Positions 43,625 through 53,536 are shown, counted from the stretch's first letter. The stretch is 64,000 bases of DNA from an uncultured bacterium (GCA_949294395.1 CASFGU010000047.1:1-64000), one strand, 5' to 3'. The notes: generated from the letters alone by a model not told the origin. Program-made: numbers and translations.

Positions 43625-45178
43625 TTAAATGTTTAAATAAAAATCTCTTCTGGCTCTTACCATTTTAATTTTTTTTAGATTAGGTTTTGGATATTCTAAT
43701 CCAAGATAATCTGATAAAATGTATAAAGGCATATTCAATCCGCATTCTATTGCACAAGTCGCTCCACCGCCAAATCTCGGGTTTATTTCAATAACGTAAA
43801 TATTTTGTTCATTTTTTATGTATTGTAATGTTATACACCCCTGCCAACCTGAAATACTGCAAATTTGTTCTATTAATTCTTGCTCATGTCTATCAGGGAT
43901 ACGGGTTGTGCACTCCATTACTTCCCCATCAGAAACAGTTTCTCTATCTCGTAATACATATCCTATAACAGCTCGTTTTTTATTAATATATATATCAACA
44001 CTTGTTTCTTGACCTTCTATAAAATCTTGTATTATATAATCGGAAATTGAAATTCTCTTTTTTAATATAGAAAAGTCTTTGGCGTTATCTACTTTATATT
44101 GTTTTTTTGAACCAAATCCATTTTTATGTTTTATTATTTTAGGAAAAATATTTTCTGTATTTTTAAATGTTGGTATTTTATAATAATTAAAAAATTTTTC
44201 AGCAAGTAGTTTATCATTCATATTTGTGCATAAATCATAACTGCTTACTACACACCAACAAGTTTCTATATTGTGTCTTTCTTTAAAATAAGACAATGCC
44301 ACTGTTGCGGCATCCATGTTGGGAATTACAATATTTATACCGTAATAATTAATAGTATCTAAAAGCCAATTAGCAAACTCATTACTCTTAAATGAAGGGC
44401 CTTTTAAAATTTTTGCTAAATGTGATATAGGACAAAATTTTTCACTAATTTCGCATGAAAATAATTCAAGATGTATATTTAATTTATTAGCATCGTAAAT
44501 AAATTTTTCAAGTAATGAAGTTCTTTTTGAGGCGCCTAAAAATAAAATTTTTAATGTACGTTGTTGGTTATAATACTGGCAGCTTTGCATGGTATCCCGA
44601 GAAACAAGCCCCCCCCCCCCTGACTGAATTTCTTTTGCCACAAGGCTTTTTGCCCCTATTGTAACATCAGAACAAATATTAATACGCGGTAAAATCGTCG
44701 TATCTGCGCCTATAAATGTGTTTGCTCCAACCTTTGCTTTTCCGCATAATGTTGAATTTGGACCAATAAAAACACATTTTTCAAGCTTACATTCATGCTC
44801 TACTATTGCTCCGGTGTTTACTACTGAAAAATCTCCAATTTCAGAAAAAATTCCTACATAAGCATTGTGTGCAATAAAAACACCTTTTCCAATTTTTACA
44901 CCTTTTCCAATGTATGCAGTTTTTGATATTACAGAAGTTAAATTGTTATAGTATTTTTCAGATAATTTTCTTCTTTTGAGATTATCACCAATGCCTATTA
45001 TAACTTTTTCATCTTTGATGTTATAGTCTTTTACAACAGGACAATTTAAAATTTTTTCGTTTTCTTTAGCATTTTTATCAAGAAAAACTACATCGGCAGC
45101 AGGTTCATTAAATAGGATTACATCCAGTATACTTTTAGCGTGGCCACCGCAGCCAATAATTACATATTTATTTCCCAT
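43625..45178 (-). CDS. NeuD/PerB-like acetyltransferase fused to an ATP-grasp domain, phase-variable and ON
   Basis: 517 residues. Residues 1 to about 185 form a PglD/NeuD/PerB-type N-acetyltransferase: YVIIGCGGHAKSILDVIL and then left-handed beta-helix hexapeptides (IGKGVFIAHNAYVG, IGPNSTLCGKAKVGANTFIG). Residues about 208-517 are an ATP-grasp enzyme with LKILFLGASKR, IIQDFIEGQETSVDIYI and EINPRFGGGATCAIE. Between them twelve G (44620-44609) encode SGGGG. With 11 or 13 G translation stops within about 20 codons, leaving the acetyltransferase alone. Next to the perosamine-type aminotransferase, it may acetylate GDP-perosamine; the ATP-grasp half could attach an amino acid or another acid. Confidence 0.85.
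   Translation of the reverse strand: MGNKYVIIGCGGHAKSILDVILFNEPAADVVFLDKNAKENEKILNCPVVKDYNIKDEKVIIGIGDNLKRRKLSEKYYNNLTSVISKTAYIGKGVKIGKGVFIAHNAYVGIFSEIGDFSVVNTGAIVEHECKLEKCVFIGPNSTLCGKAKVGANTFIGADTTILPRINICSDVTIGAKSLVAKEIQSGGGGLVSRDTMQSCQYYNQQRTLKILFLGASKRTSLLEKFIYDANKLNIHLELFSCEISEKFCPISHLAKILKGPSFKSNEFANWLLDTINYYGINIVIPNMDAATVALSYFKERHNIETCWCVVSSYDLCTNMNDKLLAEKFFNYYKIPTFKNTENIFPKIIKHKNGFGSKKQYKVDNAKDFSILKKRISISDYIIQDFIEGQETSVDIYINKKRAVIGYVLRDRETVSDGEVMECTTRIPDRHEQELIEQICSISGWQGCITLQYIKNEQNIYVIEINPRFGGGATCAIECGLNMPLYILSDYLGLEYPKPNLKKIKMVRARRDFYLNI
44609..44620 (-). repeat. G12 homopolymer tract (contingency tract 4)
   Basis: Twelve C on the plus strand, at the junction between the hexapeptide domain and the ATP-grasp domain. 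In frame here; both neighbouring lengths truncate. Confidence 0.9.
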
Positions 45179-46262
45179 AAAATTCCCCTATCACATTGCA
45201 TATAAATTTTATATCTTCTTCTGTTAAATTAGGATAGCTTGGTAAATTAATACCTCTGCTGGCTAAATCTTCTGCGATATGGTGTTTTGCATATTTAGAA
45301 GAGTACATTGGCATTGTGTGGATAGGATAAAATGCTGGTCGGGTTTCTATACCTTTTTCTTTCATAAAATCCCGCAGTTTATCCCTTATTTCCGCTTTTT
45401 CTACAAGAATTGAACACATCCAGTAAGTATGAAAAACATCTTTAGTCTGTTTATGAAATTTTACCGGTAGTCCGTTTAAATGTTTTTGGTACCATTTTGC
45501 AACCTGTTGTTTTTTGTCGATAAATTTCTGTACCTGTTCTAATTGTGCTAACCCTATTGCAGCCTGTATATTTGTCATTCTATAGTTAAAGCCTGCAATA
45601 TCGTGCCAGTATTCTCTATATTTGGCAAGTCCCTGTCCCTTATATCTTACAAGTCTGTCATGAAGTGTTGCATCATTTGTGACTACCATTCCGCCTTCAC
45701 CACATGTTATTGTTTTATTACCAAAAAATGAAAAACATCCTATGTCACCAAATGAACCTACTTTTTTACCTTTGTATTCTGACCCTATTGCTTCTGCGCA
45801 ATCTTCTATTACAAACAAATCATGTTCTTTTGCTATTTTCATAATTTCACCCATATTACACGGGTGTCCGTAGAGATGAACTACCATTATCGCTTTTGTT
45901 TTTTCTGTAATTTTAGCTTTAATATCATCAGGATCCATCTGCCAGGTATCTTCCAGACTATCAACAAAAACCGGAACAGCTCCAACCTGAGCAATCGGAT
46001 TTGCTGAGGCTATGTATGTAAATGTCGGAACTATAACTTCGTCACCCTGACCTATGCCAAGTGCAACAACAGCAAGATGAATTGCTACGGTTCCGTTTGA
46101 AACTGCTGTGGCATAATCTGTTCCTATATATTCAGCAAATTTCCCTTCAAAGTCACTAACAAAATGTCCTTTACTTGAAATCCAGCTTGTATCAAGACAT
46201 TCATTAACATACTTTTTTTCATTGCCTTCCAATGCAGGTTGATATACTGGATATTTAATCAT
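45168..46262 (-). CDS. PLP-dependent sugar aminotransferase (GDP-perosamine synthase-like)
   Basis: 364 residues. DegT/DnrJ/EryC1/StrS family: SNGTVAIHLAVVALGIGQGDEV, CFSFFGNKTITCGEGGMVV with the PLP-binding Lys, and a late YWMCSILVEK. WISSKGHFVSDFE at the N-terminus is typical of the perosamine/4-aminosugar branch. Given Gmd in the same locus, a natural substrate is GDP-4-keto-6-deoxymannose, giving GDP-perosamine. It overlaps the NeuD-ATP-grasp gene (11 bases), which would then acetylate the amine. Confidence 0.88.
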   Translation of the reverse strand: MIKYPVYQPALEGNEKKYVNECLDTSWISSKGHFVSDFEGKFAEYIGTDYATAVSNGTVAIHLAVVALGIGQGDEVIVPTFTYIASANPIAQVGAVPVFVDSLEDTWQMDPDDIKAKITEKTKAIMVVHLYGHPCNMGEIMKIAKEHDLFVIEDCAEAIGSEYKGKKVGSFGDIGCFSFFGNKTITCGEGGMVVTNDATLHDRLVRYKGQGLAKYREYWHDIAGFNYRMTNIQAAIGLAQLEQVQKFIDKKQQVAKWYQKHLNGLPVKFHKQTKDVFHTYWMCSILVEKAEIRDKLRDFMKEKGIETRPAFYPIHTMPMYSSKYAKHHIAEDLASRGINLPSYPNLTEEDIKFICNVIGEFYGK

Positions 46263-47553
46263 TTGTCATCTCCTTGCCAATCTCCTTAGTCATCAAATCC
46301 ACACATTTTTCCCATGAAAAGTCTTTGGCTCTTGTTAATCCTTTTTCACTGTTTTGAGTTCGGAGTTGCGGGTTAAAATAATAGTTCTCATAAGCTTTTA
46401 TATGCTGTTCATCACTATCCCAGTCAATCATAATTCCGGCATCACCGACAACTTCCGGCAGAGATGAATTATTTGATGTTATAACCGGACATCCGCAGCT
46501 CATGGCTTCCAGCGGCGGAAGCCCGAAACCTTCATACTCAGAGGTATAAACAAACCATTCCGCTCCTGAATAAAGCGGAGCTAAATCCTCATCATCAATG
46601 TATCCCGCTTTAATGATTTTATCTCTGTATTTGTCAAAATCAGGCACTTCCCGCTCAAGCTGTTCAATAAATCCTTTCCAGCTTCCGCCGCCCAGTATAA
46701 AAACTAAATCGTCAATGTTGTTTTTGTTTAAGAATTCAATAAAACATTTTACGGCTCTGATAAGATTTTTTCTGGGCTCAAGAGTACAAAGGCTGAAAAT
46801 ATATTTTTTATCTTGCGGAAGATTATATTTTTTCAATGCAGCCGCGGTTTTGTCAGGACTTGCAGGCTTAAAGGTTTCAGCACAGGCAAGCAGTGTTGTT
46901 GTGATGTGTTCCGGGTTAATTGATGGTACATATTTTATAAAATCACGCTTGGTGCTTTCGGAATTTGTAAAATAGTAATCTTCTTTGTTAATTGTATCAA
47001 CTAATTTTAAATACCACGAATTGCCTTTCTGCACATCTGCAAAGTATTGCGGAAGAATTAACGGTATTGTGTCGTGCAGAAGTGTATATTTTTTTATGTG
47101 TTTTAACCCCCTGATTTCTTCAGGAATTCTGTAGCAAGGGGAGAAAAACGCATTAACTTCACTATATTTTGATAAGTCCGGTTTGTTTTTGCCTGTAAGT
47201 TTTAACTTAAGCGAAAACAGAAGCATTTTTATTGCCATAAGATTTTTCTGAAAATTCTTTTTTGCCTGTCTGTATTCATTTCGTTTAGATTTAAGTGTTA
47301 CGTATGTCCAGTCATCTTCTGTCATATCGTCGTAATTTATAACAGGGCAGTTATATTTTTTGAGAATATCAGTTTCTTTAATAGCAGGAATAAGTTTTTT
47401 ATCACAATAGAATGACAGATTAAACTCCGGATGCTTGTAAAATTCGTCTAGAATATTTGCAGCAGTAAAATAAATACCCGAGCGGCAGCCGTCTTTTTTT
47501 CTGTTAACTACAAGTATGGTAATATCAAATACCAGATTTAATTTTCCCTGCAT
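46255..47553 (-). CDS. GT4 glycosyltransferase
   Basis: 432 residues. C-domain signatures [31 protein letters not shown] and [22 protein letters not shown] (EX7E motif) are those of GT4 mannosyltransferase-like enzymes using GDP or UDP sugars. The N-domain starts with [19 protein letters not shown]. The gene overlaps the aminotransferase gene by 8 bases; GAGGAG precedes its ATG. Codon use is closer to the core genome than the 33-45 kb genes. Confidence 0.88.
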   Translation of the reverse strand: MQGKLNLVFDITILVVNRKKDGCRSGIYFTAANILDEFYKHPEFNLSFYCDKKLIPAIKETDILKKYNCPVINYDDMTEDDWTYVTLKSKRNEYRQAKKNFQKNLMAIKMLLFSLKLKLTGKNKPDLSKYSEVNAFFSPCYRIPEEIRGLKHIKKYTLLHDTIPLILPQYFADVQKGNSWYLKLVDTINKEDYYFTNSESTKRDFIKYVPSINPEHITTTLLACAETFKPASPDKTAAALKKYNLPQDKKYIFSLCTLEPRKNLIRAVKCFIEFLNKNNIDDLVFILGGGSWKGFIEQLEREVPDFDKYRDKIIKAGYIDDEDLAPLYSGAEWFVYTSEYEGFGLPPLEAMSCGCPVITSNNSSLPEVVGDAGIMIDWDSDEQHIKAYENYYFNPQLRTQNSEKGLTRAKDFSWEKCVDLMTKEIGKEMTND

Positions 47554-47567
47554 TATTACTCCTCTGT

Positions 47568-48515
47568 TTACACTCTGATTGTTTTGCTGTTTAAGAAATC
47601 CTGATAGACGATTTTTATTCCGGTTTCGAGGTCTGTTTCCGCTTCCCAGCCAAGCTGGTTTATTCTTGAAACATCCATTAACTTTCTCATTGTACCATCC
47701 GGTTTTGTTTTGTCAAAAACAAGTTCTCCTTCATAGCCTACAATTCTTTTAATCATGTTTGCAAGTTCAAGGATTGTAACTTCTTTTCCGGTGCCAACAT
47801 TGATAAATTCTCCGATTTCTTTTGCGGATTTATTTTCAAGAAGGAATACCACGGCTTTTGCAAGATCTCCGGCGTACATAAATTCCCTGAGCGGGGTGCC
47901 GGTTCCCCAGACAACAACTTCGTTCACGCCGGCTTCCTTCGCTTCGTGAAATCGTCTTACAAGCATAGGTAGAACATGAGCATTTTCTTTGTCGTAATTA
48001 TCATTTAAGCCGTAAAGGTTGCAAGGCATAACTGAAATATAGTCTGTGCCGTATTCTATGTTATATGAAGCACAGAGCTTTAATCCTGAAATTTTTGCAA
48101 GTGCATACATCTCGTTTGTTTTTTCCAGTTCTGACGAAAGGAGATATTCTTCTTTCATAGGCTGGGGTGCATTTTTAGGGTATATACAGCTGGAGCCTAA
48201 GAATAAAAGTTTTTTGACATTATTTTTAAATGAATTTTCAATAACATTAAGCTGAATTTTCATGTTTTCAGTAAAAAATTCAACAGGGTAAGTGTTATTA
48301 CCCTGAATCCCTCCTACTTTCGCCGCTGAAAGTATTACGTATTCAGGTTTATTTTTCTCAAAAAATGTTTTTACAGCGGAGGTATCTGTCAAATCCAGTT
48401 CTTGATGGGTTCTTGTTAAAAGATTTGTATAGCCTCTATCTTCTAATTCTTTCTTTATCGCGCTCCCGACTAATCCCCTGTGACCGGCAACGAATATTTT
48501 TGAATTTTTCTCCAT
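47568..48515 (-). CDS. fcl: GDP-L-fucose synthase
   Basis: 315 residues of the SDR fold. GHRGLVGSAIKKELEDRGY binds NADP, and YALAKISGLKLC is the catalytic YxxxK; SSCIYPKNAPQPMKEE is the typical Fcl block. It converts GDP-4-keto-6-deoxymannose to GDP-L-fucose by epimerisation and reduction. Gmd (51507-52595) supplies its substrate. The start is near-leaderless: TATTAT at 48530-48525 on the minus strand, nine bases before the ATG, with no ribosome binding site. Confidence 0.93.
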   Translation of the reverse strand: MEKNSKIFVAGHRGLVGSAIKKELEDRGYTNLLTRTHQELDLTDTSAVKTFFEKNKPEYVILSAAKVGGIQGNNTYPVEFFTENMKIQLNVIENSFKNNVKKLLFLGSSCIYPKNAPQPMKEEYLLSSELEKTNEMYALAKISGLKLCASYNIEYGTDYISVMPCNLYGLNDNYDKENAHVLPMLVRRFHEAKEAGVNEVVVWGTGTPLREFMYAGDLAKAVVFLLENKSAKEIGEFINVGTGKEVTILELANMIKRIVGYEGELVFDKTKPDGTMRKLMDVSRINQLGWEAETDLETGIKIVYQDFLNSKTIRV

Positions 48516-48606
48516 AACATTTTTATAATATCCTGAAAAAGGTTATTATAAAAGTTTATGTGAATGTTTGTAACGTAATTATTTTTGTAGTAAATTTATA
48601 CTTGTT
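48516..48606. promoter_or_regulatory. Divergent promoter region of fcl and the GT2 gene
   Basis: Two -10-like hexamers point outward: TATTAT on the minus strand (48530-48525) for fcl, and TATACT on the plus strand (48597-48602) four bases before the GT2 ATG at 48607. Neither gene has a Shine-Dalgarno. Both transcripts would start within a few bases of the start codon. Confidence 0.45.
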
Positions 48607-49500
48607 ATGAAGCCTTTAGTCACCGTAATTACAATTACATACAACTGCCTGACAGCCGGCCGCAGAGAATGGCTTATTCAGTGTATTGAAAGCGTGCATG
48701 CCCAGTCGTACGAGAACATTGAGCATATAATTATAGACGGTGCGTCGACTGACGGAACTCTTGAGTTATTAAAAAGTTTTGAGTGGTTAAAAATTTATTC
48801 TGAACCGGATAAAGGTGTTTTTGACGCTTTCAATAAAGGGGTTATGAAGGCTGACGGAAAGTATGTTATTTTTATGAATTCAGATGACTATTTTCAAAAT
48901 CCGGATGCCGTAAAAACTTCTGTTGAAGCGCTGGAAAAATCGGGAGCCGATTATTCATACGGAGATACCTGGCTTTTGCATGAAGAAAACCCTAAAAAAT
49001 CAGCGATGAAACAGCTTGTGATTTATAAGTCGTTTTTAAAAATGCCTTTCTGTCATCAGTCAATGTTTTGCAGAACAGAGGCGTTAAAAGAAATCGGCTT
49101 GTTTGATATTAATAATAAGATTGTTTCGGACTATGAGGTTTACCTGAAGCTGCTGCTCGGAGGGTTCAAAGGGGTAAATGCACATGCTCTTATTGCCTGC
49201 TACAGGTGCGGCGGTATATCCAGTGATGATAAACAATTTACAAAAGAGGCTGTAGCTCTTTATAAAAAGACATATTCAAAGTTTTATAATTTGACTGATG
49301 AGGAGGCTTTTTTAATCAGAAAAGCTGCCTCAATGCCGCTACCTCTGGTATTTAAGCTTGCGGGATATTTGCCGCTGCCGGACAGAATAAAGTTTATACT
49401 TATGCAGCTCGAGCATTTTATTTTTCAAGTCAGAACTTCTAAGAAAAATTTCATGCTCAAAATATTCGGATTTTATATTGTTAAGCCGAAGCGTGCTTAG
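48607..49500 (+). CDS. GT2 family glycosyltransferase
   Basis: 297 residues. VTVITITYNCLTAGRREWLIQ opens the fold, followed by YENIEHIIIDGASTDGTLELL and MNSDDYFQNPDA (DxD-like). It is the only plus-strand gene within the locus core, with its own promoter. GT2 enzymes add sugars to a growing chain; the donor is unknown. Its last 20 bases overlap the convergent GT8 gene. Confidence 0.88.
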   Translation: MKPLVTVITITYNCLTAGRREWLIQCIESVHAQSYENIEHIIIDGASTDGTLELLKSFEWLKIYSEPDKGVFDAFNKGVMKADGKYVIFMNSDDYFQNPDAVKTSVEALEKSGADYSYGDTWLLHEENPKKSAMKQLVIYKSFLKMPFCHQSMFCRTEALKEIGLFDINNKIVSDYEVYLKLLLGGFKGVNAHALIACYRCGGISSDDKQFTKEAVALYKKTYSKFYNLTDEEAFLIRKAASMPLPLVFKLAGYLPLPDRIKFILMQLEHFIFQVRTSKKNFMLKIFGFYIVKPKRA

Positions 49501-50434
49501 TTCTGTCTATTGAAAATTTTAAGCCTAAAATGCGGATAATTTTTTTGTTTGTTCCTCGCTCGTTTGTAACGCTGAACATTATCTGTGCAAATTTTTTCAA
49601 TAGTGAAATCGGAACAATCAGGGTGTAATATTTTAACAAAAAGCCTTTAAATGGTGTGAGGCGTAAATATTTTAGATATTCTGAAGTGAATTTGTCGCCG
49701 TTATAATATTTCCATGGCTTTTTCTTGTCAATAAAATGCAGGATATTTGCATTTTCCCAGCTTTCTCTCATCCAGTCAAGGGGTTTGGTGATAACCTGAG
49801 CATTCCATTTGCTATCAAGTTCACAAATATGATTTTCAAGTACGGCGCTTATTGCATCCTGATCATCATATTTAATTTTCTCGATGTTATTTTCAATCCA
49901 GGCTTTTATTTGTGCTGTTATGTTATTTGATGTCCATTTTTGTGTATCAAATACAATAACTCCTGAATTATAATAATGATTTATGTTTAATCTTTTTTTA
50001 TGCTTTTGGGAAGAAATATCATCCGCCATAGCTGCATACTTTTCGCATAAATCAGTACAGAATAGTTCTTTCAGGCTTGATTTTACAATTATATCGCAGT
50101 CCAGATAGATTATTTTCCCCCATTGAGGCTTTAAATCAGATATTAAAAGTCTGTAGTATGCTGTTAATGTTCTGTGTGAGTTTTTTAAATGTTTACAAGA
50201 AGCAAATTCAGAGCTGTCTATTTCTATAAAATCAATATCGAAGTCCCCGATACTTGAGAGGCTTCTGATTTTTTCTTTGTTGAGGTGAGATATTCCGCCG
50301 TCAAGGATACAAAACCTGATTAAGTCCTCAGGAGCTTTGTTTTTTAATATTGATGCCATAGTAACTGCAAGATGCTGGACATATTTGTCATCACAGCAAA
50401 GGCAGATATTTATAATTCTATCTTGTACGGGCAT
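49481..50434 (-). CDS. GT8 family glycosyltransferase
   Basis: 317 residues. GT8: INICLCCDDKYVQHLAVTMAS, IYLDCDIIVKSSLKELF (DxD as DCD) and NHYYNSGVIVFD. Related to LgtC/RfaI-type galactosyl- or glucosyltransferases of LPS outer core. AGGAG precedes the ATG and the start overlaps the preceding GT4 gene. Domain layout resembles the N-half of the GT8-PIG-L fusion, without the deacetylase. Confidence 0.87.
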   Translation of the reverse strand: MPVQDRIINICLCCDDKYVQHLAVTMASILKNKAPEDLIRFCILDGGISHLNKEKIRSLSSIGDFDIDFIEIDSSEFASCKHLKNSHRTLTAYYRLLISDLKPQWGKIIYLDCDIIVKSSLKELFCTDLCEKYAAMADDISSQKHKKRLNINHYYNSGVIVFDTQKWTSNNITAQIKAWIENNIEKIKYDDQDAISAVLENHICELDSKWNAQVITKPLDWMRESWENANILHFIDKKKPWKYYNGDKFTSEYLKYLRLTPFKGFLLKYYTLIVPISLLKKFAQIMFSVTNERGTNKKIIRILGLKFSIDRTKHASA

Positions 50435-51491
50435 TCCTGCTCCTTTTGATTGTTATAGGGATTATATTAAAAATTTTGTATGTGGTTGTATTTGTTGTTG
50501 TGTATATTTTACCGCAAAAAGTTTTTTCCGGATTTTTTATGAGAAGTTTTTCATCCATCAAGGCTTTGTCTGTATTTACTTCCGGAGGCGTTTCAATCCA
50601 TTTGAGTATTTCAAATTTTTTGGTTTCCCATATTTTTCGGCCTTCTGAAATATATTTTCTTGCAGCTGTTTGAATTTTATGTATATTATTCAACTTTATT
50701 TTCTGCGGAGTTTTGAAATTGTATAAATATCCGGTTTCGCCGTTTTTAATATATTCGTTCATTGTCGGGTTATCGGGTGCAATGACGCATCTTCCTGCCG
50801 CCATTGCTTCAAGAAAACTCATGCCGATACCTTCAAACTCCCGCGGGGCAAAGTATAATGCTGATTTTTGGATGTAATTTTTCATCTCTTCTTTTGTAGC
50901 AAACCAGTTTGAATTTATGATTTTATCTTTCCAGATGCGGGATGGTTCAGGAAGCTTGCTGCCGCTATCCGGTGCGCTGTGAAGATAAAGAGTCTTTATT
51001 TTTTTTGTATCAAGAACTTTCTCAATCGTGCGGGTACTGATTTTTCTATTTCTCTGCCAGAAAAACAGCGCATCTTCATTACCTTCATCTGTTATTTCAA
51101 CTTCTTCCGGAAAATACTGGATATAGTAGGAGGACAACCCGAGCGATCTGCATTTTTCATGAAGGGTTGAGGAAAAATTTATTATATTGCAATCTCTGTA
51201 CTCATACCAGATGCCGCGGTTAAAAAAATGCGTTGCATCATACATCGGGAAAAACGCAATATGTTTATATTTTACGTTTTCTTTTATAAGAGACATCGGA
51301 GGCATTATCTGAAACAGCACGACTGTATCAAATTCTCTACCCTCAAGCTCCTTAAACCTTTCCATACTGTCGTTGTCATTGTCAAAATCAAAAAATTCTA
51401 TTTCGTAATTAGTTTTCAGAATTTGCTGCAAAAAATCATTTGATTTTGTTTTATTGTGGAATGTGTGTTTGACGTATAATAATTTTTTCAT
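50418..51491 (-). CDS. GT4-like glycosyltransferase
   Basis: 357 residues. The C-domain has YFAPREFEGIGMSFLEAMAAGRC, with the EX7E-type Glu pair, and APDNPTMNEYIKNGETGYLY. The N-domain is short and diverged. The extreme C-terminus (TTTNTTTYKIFNIIPITIKR) is unusual and basic. It probably adds one sugar of the repeat unit. The ribosome binding site is weak (GGGT). Confidence 0.8.
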   Translation of the reverse strand: MKKLLYVKHTFHNKTKSNDFLQQILKTNYEIEFFDFDNDNDSMERFKELEGREFDTVVLFQIMPPMSLIKENVKYKHIAFFPMYDATHFFNRGIWYEYRDCNIINFSSTLHEKCRSLGLSSYYIQYFPEEVEITDEGNEDALFFWQRNRKISTRTIEKVLDTKKIKTLYLHSAPDSGSKLPEPSRIWKDKIINSNWFATKEEMKNYIQKSALYFAPREFEGIGMSFLEAMAAGRCVIAPDNPTMNEYIKNGETGYLYNFKTPQKIKLNNIHKIQTAARKYISEGRKIWETKKFEILKWIETPPEVNTDKALMDEKLLIKNPEKTFCGKIYTTTNTTTYKIFNIIPITIKRSRNARTR

Positions 51492-51506
51492 TGTACCCGA
51501 GCCGGT

Positions 51507-52595
51507 TTAAGCCTCCTGCGGTATAAGTATTTCAAAGCCTTCTTTCTTTAAAAACTTTTCTTTTTCGGCTTCTTTCATATCTTCCGCAATCATTTCTTTG
51601 ACAAGTGACGGCAAATCATATTGAGGTTCCCAGCCGAGTTCCCGCCGTGCCTTTGATGAATCCCCGAGTAGAAGGTCGACTTCTGTCGGTCTGAAATACG
51701 CCGGATCAACTTCTATAATGACTTTGCCTGTATTTTTGTCAATTCCGCACTCATCAACGCCTTCGCCTATGAATTCAAGGTCAATTCCGGCTTCTTTAAA
51801 TGCCATAAGGCAGAAATCTCTGATAGTGGTTGTAACTCCTGTTGCCAGAACGTAATCTTTAGGAGTATCCTGCTGCAGAATTCTCCACATGCCTTCTACG
51901 TAATCTTTTGCGTGCCCCCAGTCGCGTTTTGAAGAAAGATTACCAAGATACAGCTTATCTTCAAGCCCTAATTTTATTCTGACCGCGGCGCGTGTTATTT
52001 TTCTTGTAACGAAGGTTTCGCCTCTGCGCGGTGATTCGTGATTAAAAAGAATTCCGTTTGACGCATAGATGCCGTAGGCTTCTCTGTAGTTTACGGTAAT
52101 CCAGTATGCGTAAAGTTTTGCGCAGGCATAAGGCGAGCGCGGGTAAAACGGTGTTGTTTCTTTTTGCGGAGTTTCCTGAACAAGCCCGTAGAGTTCTGAA
52201 GTTGATGCCTGATAAAACTTGGTTTTAGTTTCAAGTCCGAGGATTCTTATAGCTTCTAAAATTCGTAAAGTTCCGAGCCCGTCAGCGTTTGCGGTATACT
52301 CGGGACAGTCAAAAGAAACTTTTACATGAGACTGGGCTGCAAGGTTGTATATTTCATCCGGCTGGATTTCCTGAATTAATCTTATTAAGTTGGTGCTGTC
52401 TGTCAAATCTCCGTAATGAAGTTTAAATCTGGCACTTTTATTGTGTATATCCTGATAAATATGATCGATTCTTGTTGTGTTAAAAGAGGATGCACGCCTT
52501 TTCATTCCGTGAACTTCATAGCCCTTTTCCAGCAGAAGTTCTGCAAGATAGGAGCCGTCCTGTCCTGTAATTCCGGTAATTAAAGCTTTTTTCAT
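51507..52595 (-). CDS. gmd: GDP-mannose 4,6-dehydratase
   Basis: 362 residues. NADP-dependent [22 protein letters not shown] at the N-terminus, [19 protein letters not shown] with the catalytic Thr, and the YxxxK in [12 protein letters not shown]. It converts GDP-mannose to GDP-4-keto-6-deoxymannose. Two enzymes in this locus (Fcl and the perosamine-type aminotransferase) can use the product, so it is a branch point. Codon use is like core genes, and a GAGGG site lies upstream. Confidence 0.97.
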   Translation of the reverse strand: MKKALITGITGQDGSYLAELLLEKGYEVHGMKRRASSFNTTRIDHIYQDIHNKSARFKLHYGDLTDSTNLIRLIQEIQPDEIYNLAAQSHVKVSFDCPEYTANADGLGTLRILEAIRILGLETKTKFYQASTSELYGLVQETPQKETTPFYPRSPYACAKLYAYWITVNYREAYGIYASNGILFNHESPRRGETFVTRKITRAAVRIKLGLEDKLYLGNLSSKRDWGHAKDYVEGMWRILQQDTPKDYVLATGVTTTIRDFCLMAFKEAGIDLEFIGEGVDECGIDKNTGKVIIEVDPAYFRPTEVDLLLGDSSKARRELGWEPQYDLPSLVKEMIAEDMKEAEKEKFLKKEGFEILIPQEA

Positions 52596-52672
52596 AATTC
52601 ATCCCTCTTTTATTTTTAATCAATAAAAGCTTATTACAAAAAGAGCTGCTTGTCATCTTATTGTTAAGATTT

Positions 52673-53536
52673 TTAGAGATAGACTATAAATATCATATAA
52701 ATCATCCAGAAGATTACTGTTAATATTATGAATTTATCTTTATAAAGAATTTCTGTAGGGGAGGCTGTTATTTTGTTTACAAATGTAAGCTGGAAATATC
52801 TTAAAAATCCTATAATTACTATAAATGAACTTAAATACAGATATGCGGAATTGAATTGTTGTATTACCTGAGGAGTAAGTGTATATAAAATATAAGCTAC
52901 AATATTAACAGCAGCAAGGACTGACATTGATATAAGTATAAATTCTTTATTGTAGCCTTGAATGTTTTTTCTGGCTTGAGTTCCGTTTTCGTAAAGAATA
53001 ACATCATCATATCTTTTGGCAAATGCTATAAACATTGAGATTAAAAATGTCATAAGAATAAGGTATTCAGAAGGTTTTATTGATGACAAAACTGCACCGC
53101 ACAGTATCCTTATTAAAAAACCGGTAGAAATTATTGAAATATCTATTATTGGAATATGTTTTAGCCGTATTGAGTAAAGAAAATTTATAACCAGATAAGT
53201 AAACATCAGTACAGCAAATAATTTGTTTAAGATATAAGCTCCGGTAAGACTTAGGATTAAAAGCATTACGCTGATAATGCAGCCGTTTTTGATGCTGATT
53301 TCTCCCGAGGCAATCGGGCGAAGGCATTTTTGCGGATGTTTTTTGTCCTCATTAACATCATTTATGTCATTAATTATATATACAGCACTGCTCGCAAGTG
53401 AAAAAAGAACCGCGCCGGCTGTGGTTTTCATAAGAATGTCAGCATTGAAGAGTGCCCCTCCGAATATTAGCGGAAGAAAGAAAAATATGTTTTTGATGTA
53501 TTGTTTTATTCTGAGAAGTTTTAGATATTTTATCAT
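52673..53536 (-). CDS. UbiA-family decaprenyl-phosphate phosphoribosyltransferase-like protein
   Basis: 287 residues, about eight or nine membrane helices. NDINDVNEDKKHPQKCLRPIASG carries the first Asp-rich prenyltransferase motif in the form typical of Rv3806c-type DPPR synthases. These attach phosphoribose to polyprenyl phosphate on the way to arabinofuranose donors. Such enzymes are known in several surface polysaccharide loci. The start overlaps the stop of the membrane glycosyltransferase (ATGA), so they are coupled. Confidence 0.85.
   Translation of the reverse strand: MIKYLKLLRIKQYIKNIFFFLPLIFGGALFNADILMKTTAGAVLFSLASSAVYIINDINDVNEDKKHPQKCLRPIASGEISIKNGCIISVMLLILSLTGAYILNKLFAVLMFTYLVINFLYSIRLKHIPIIDISIISTGFLIRILCGAVLSSIKPSEYLILMTFLISMFIAFAKRYDDVILYENGTQARKNIQGYNKEFILISMSVLAAVNIVAYILYTLTPQVIQQFNSAYLYLSSFIVIIGFLRYFQLTFVNKITASPTEILYKDKFIILTVIFWMIYMIFIVYL

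Noticed and set aside
53067-53327. Second frame inside the UbiA-like gene
   Set aside because: Shadow ORF within a clear membrane protein gene.
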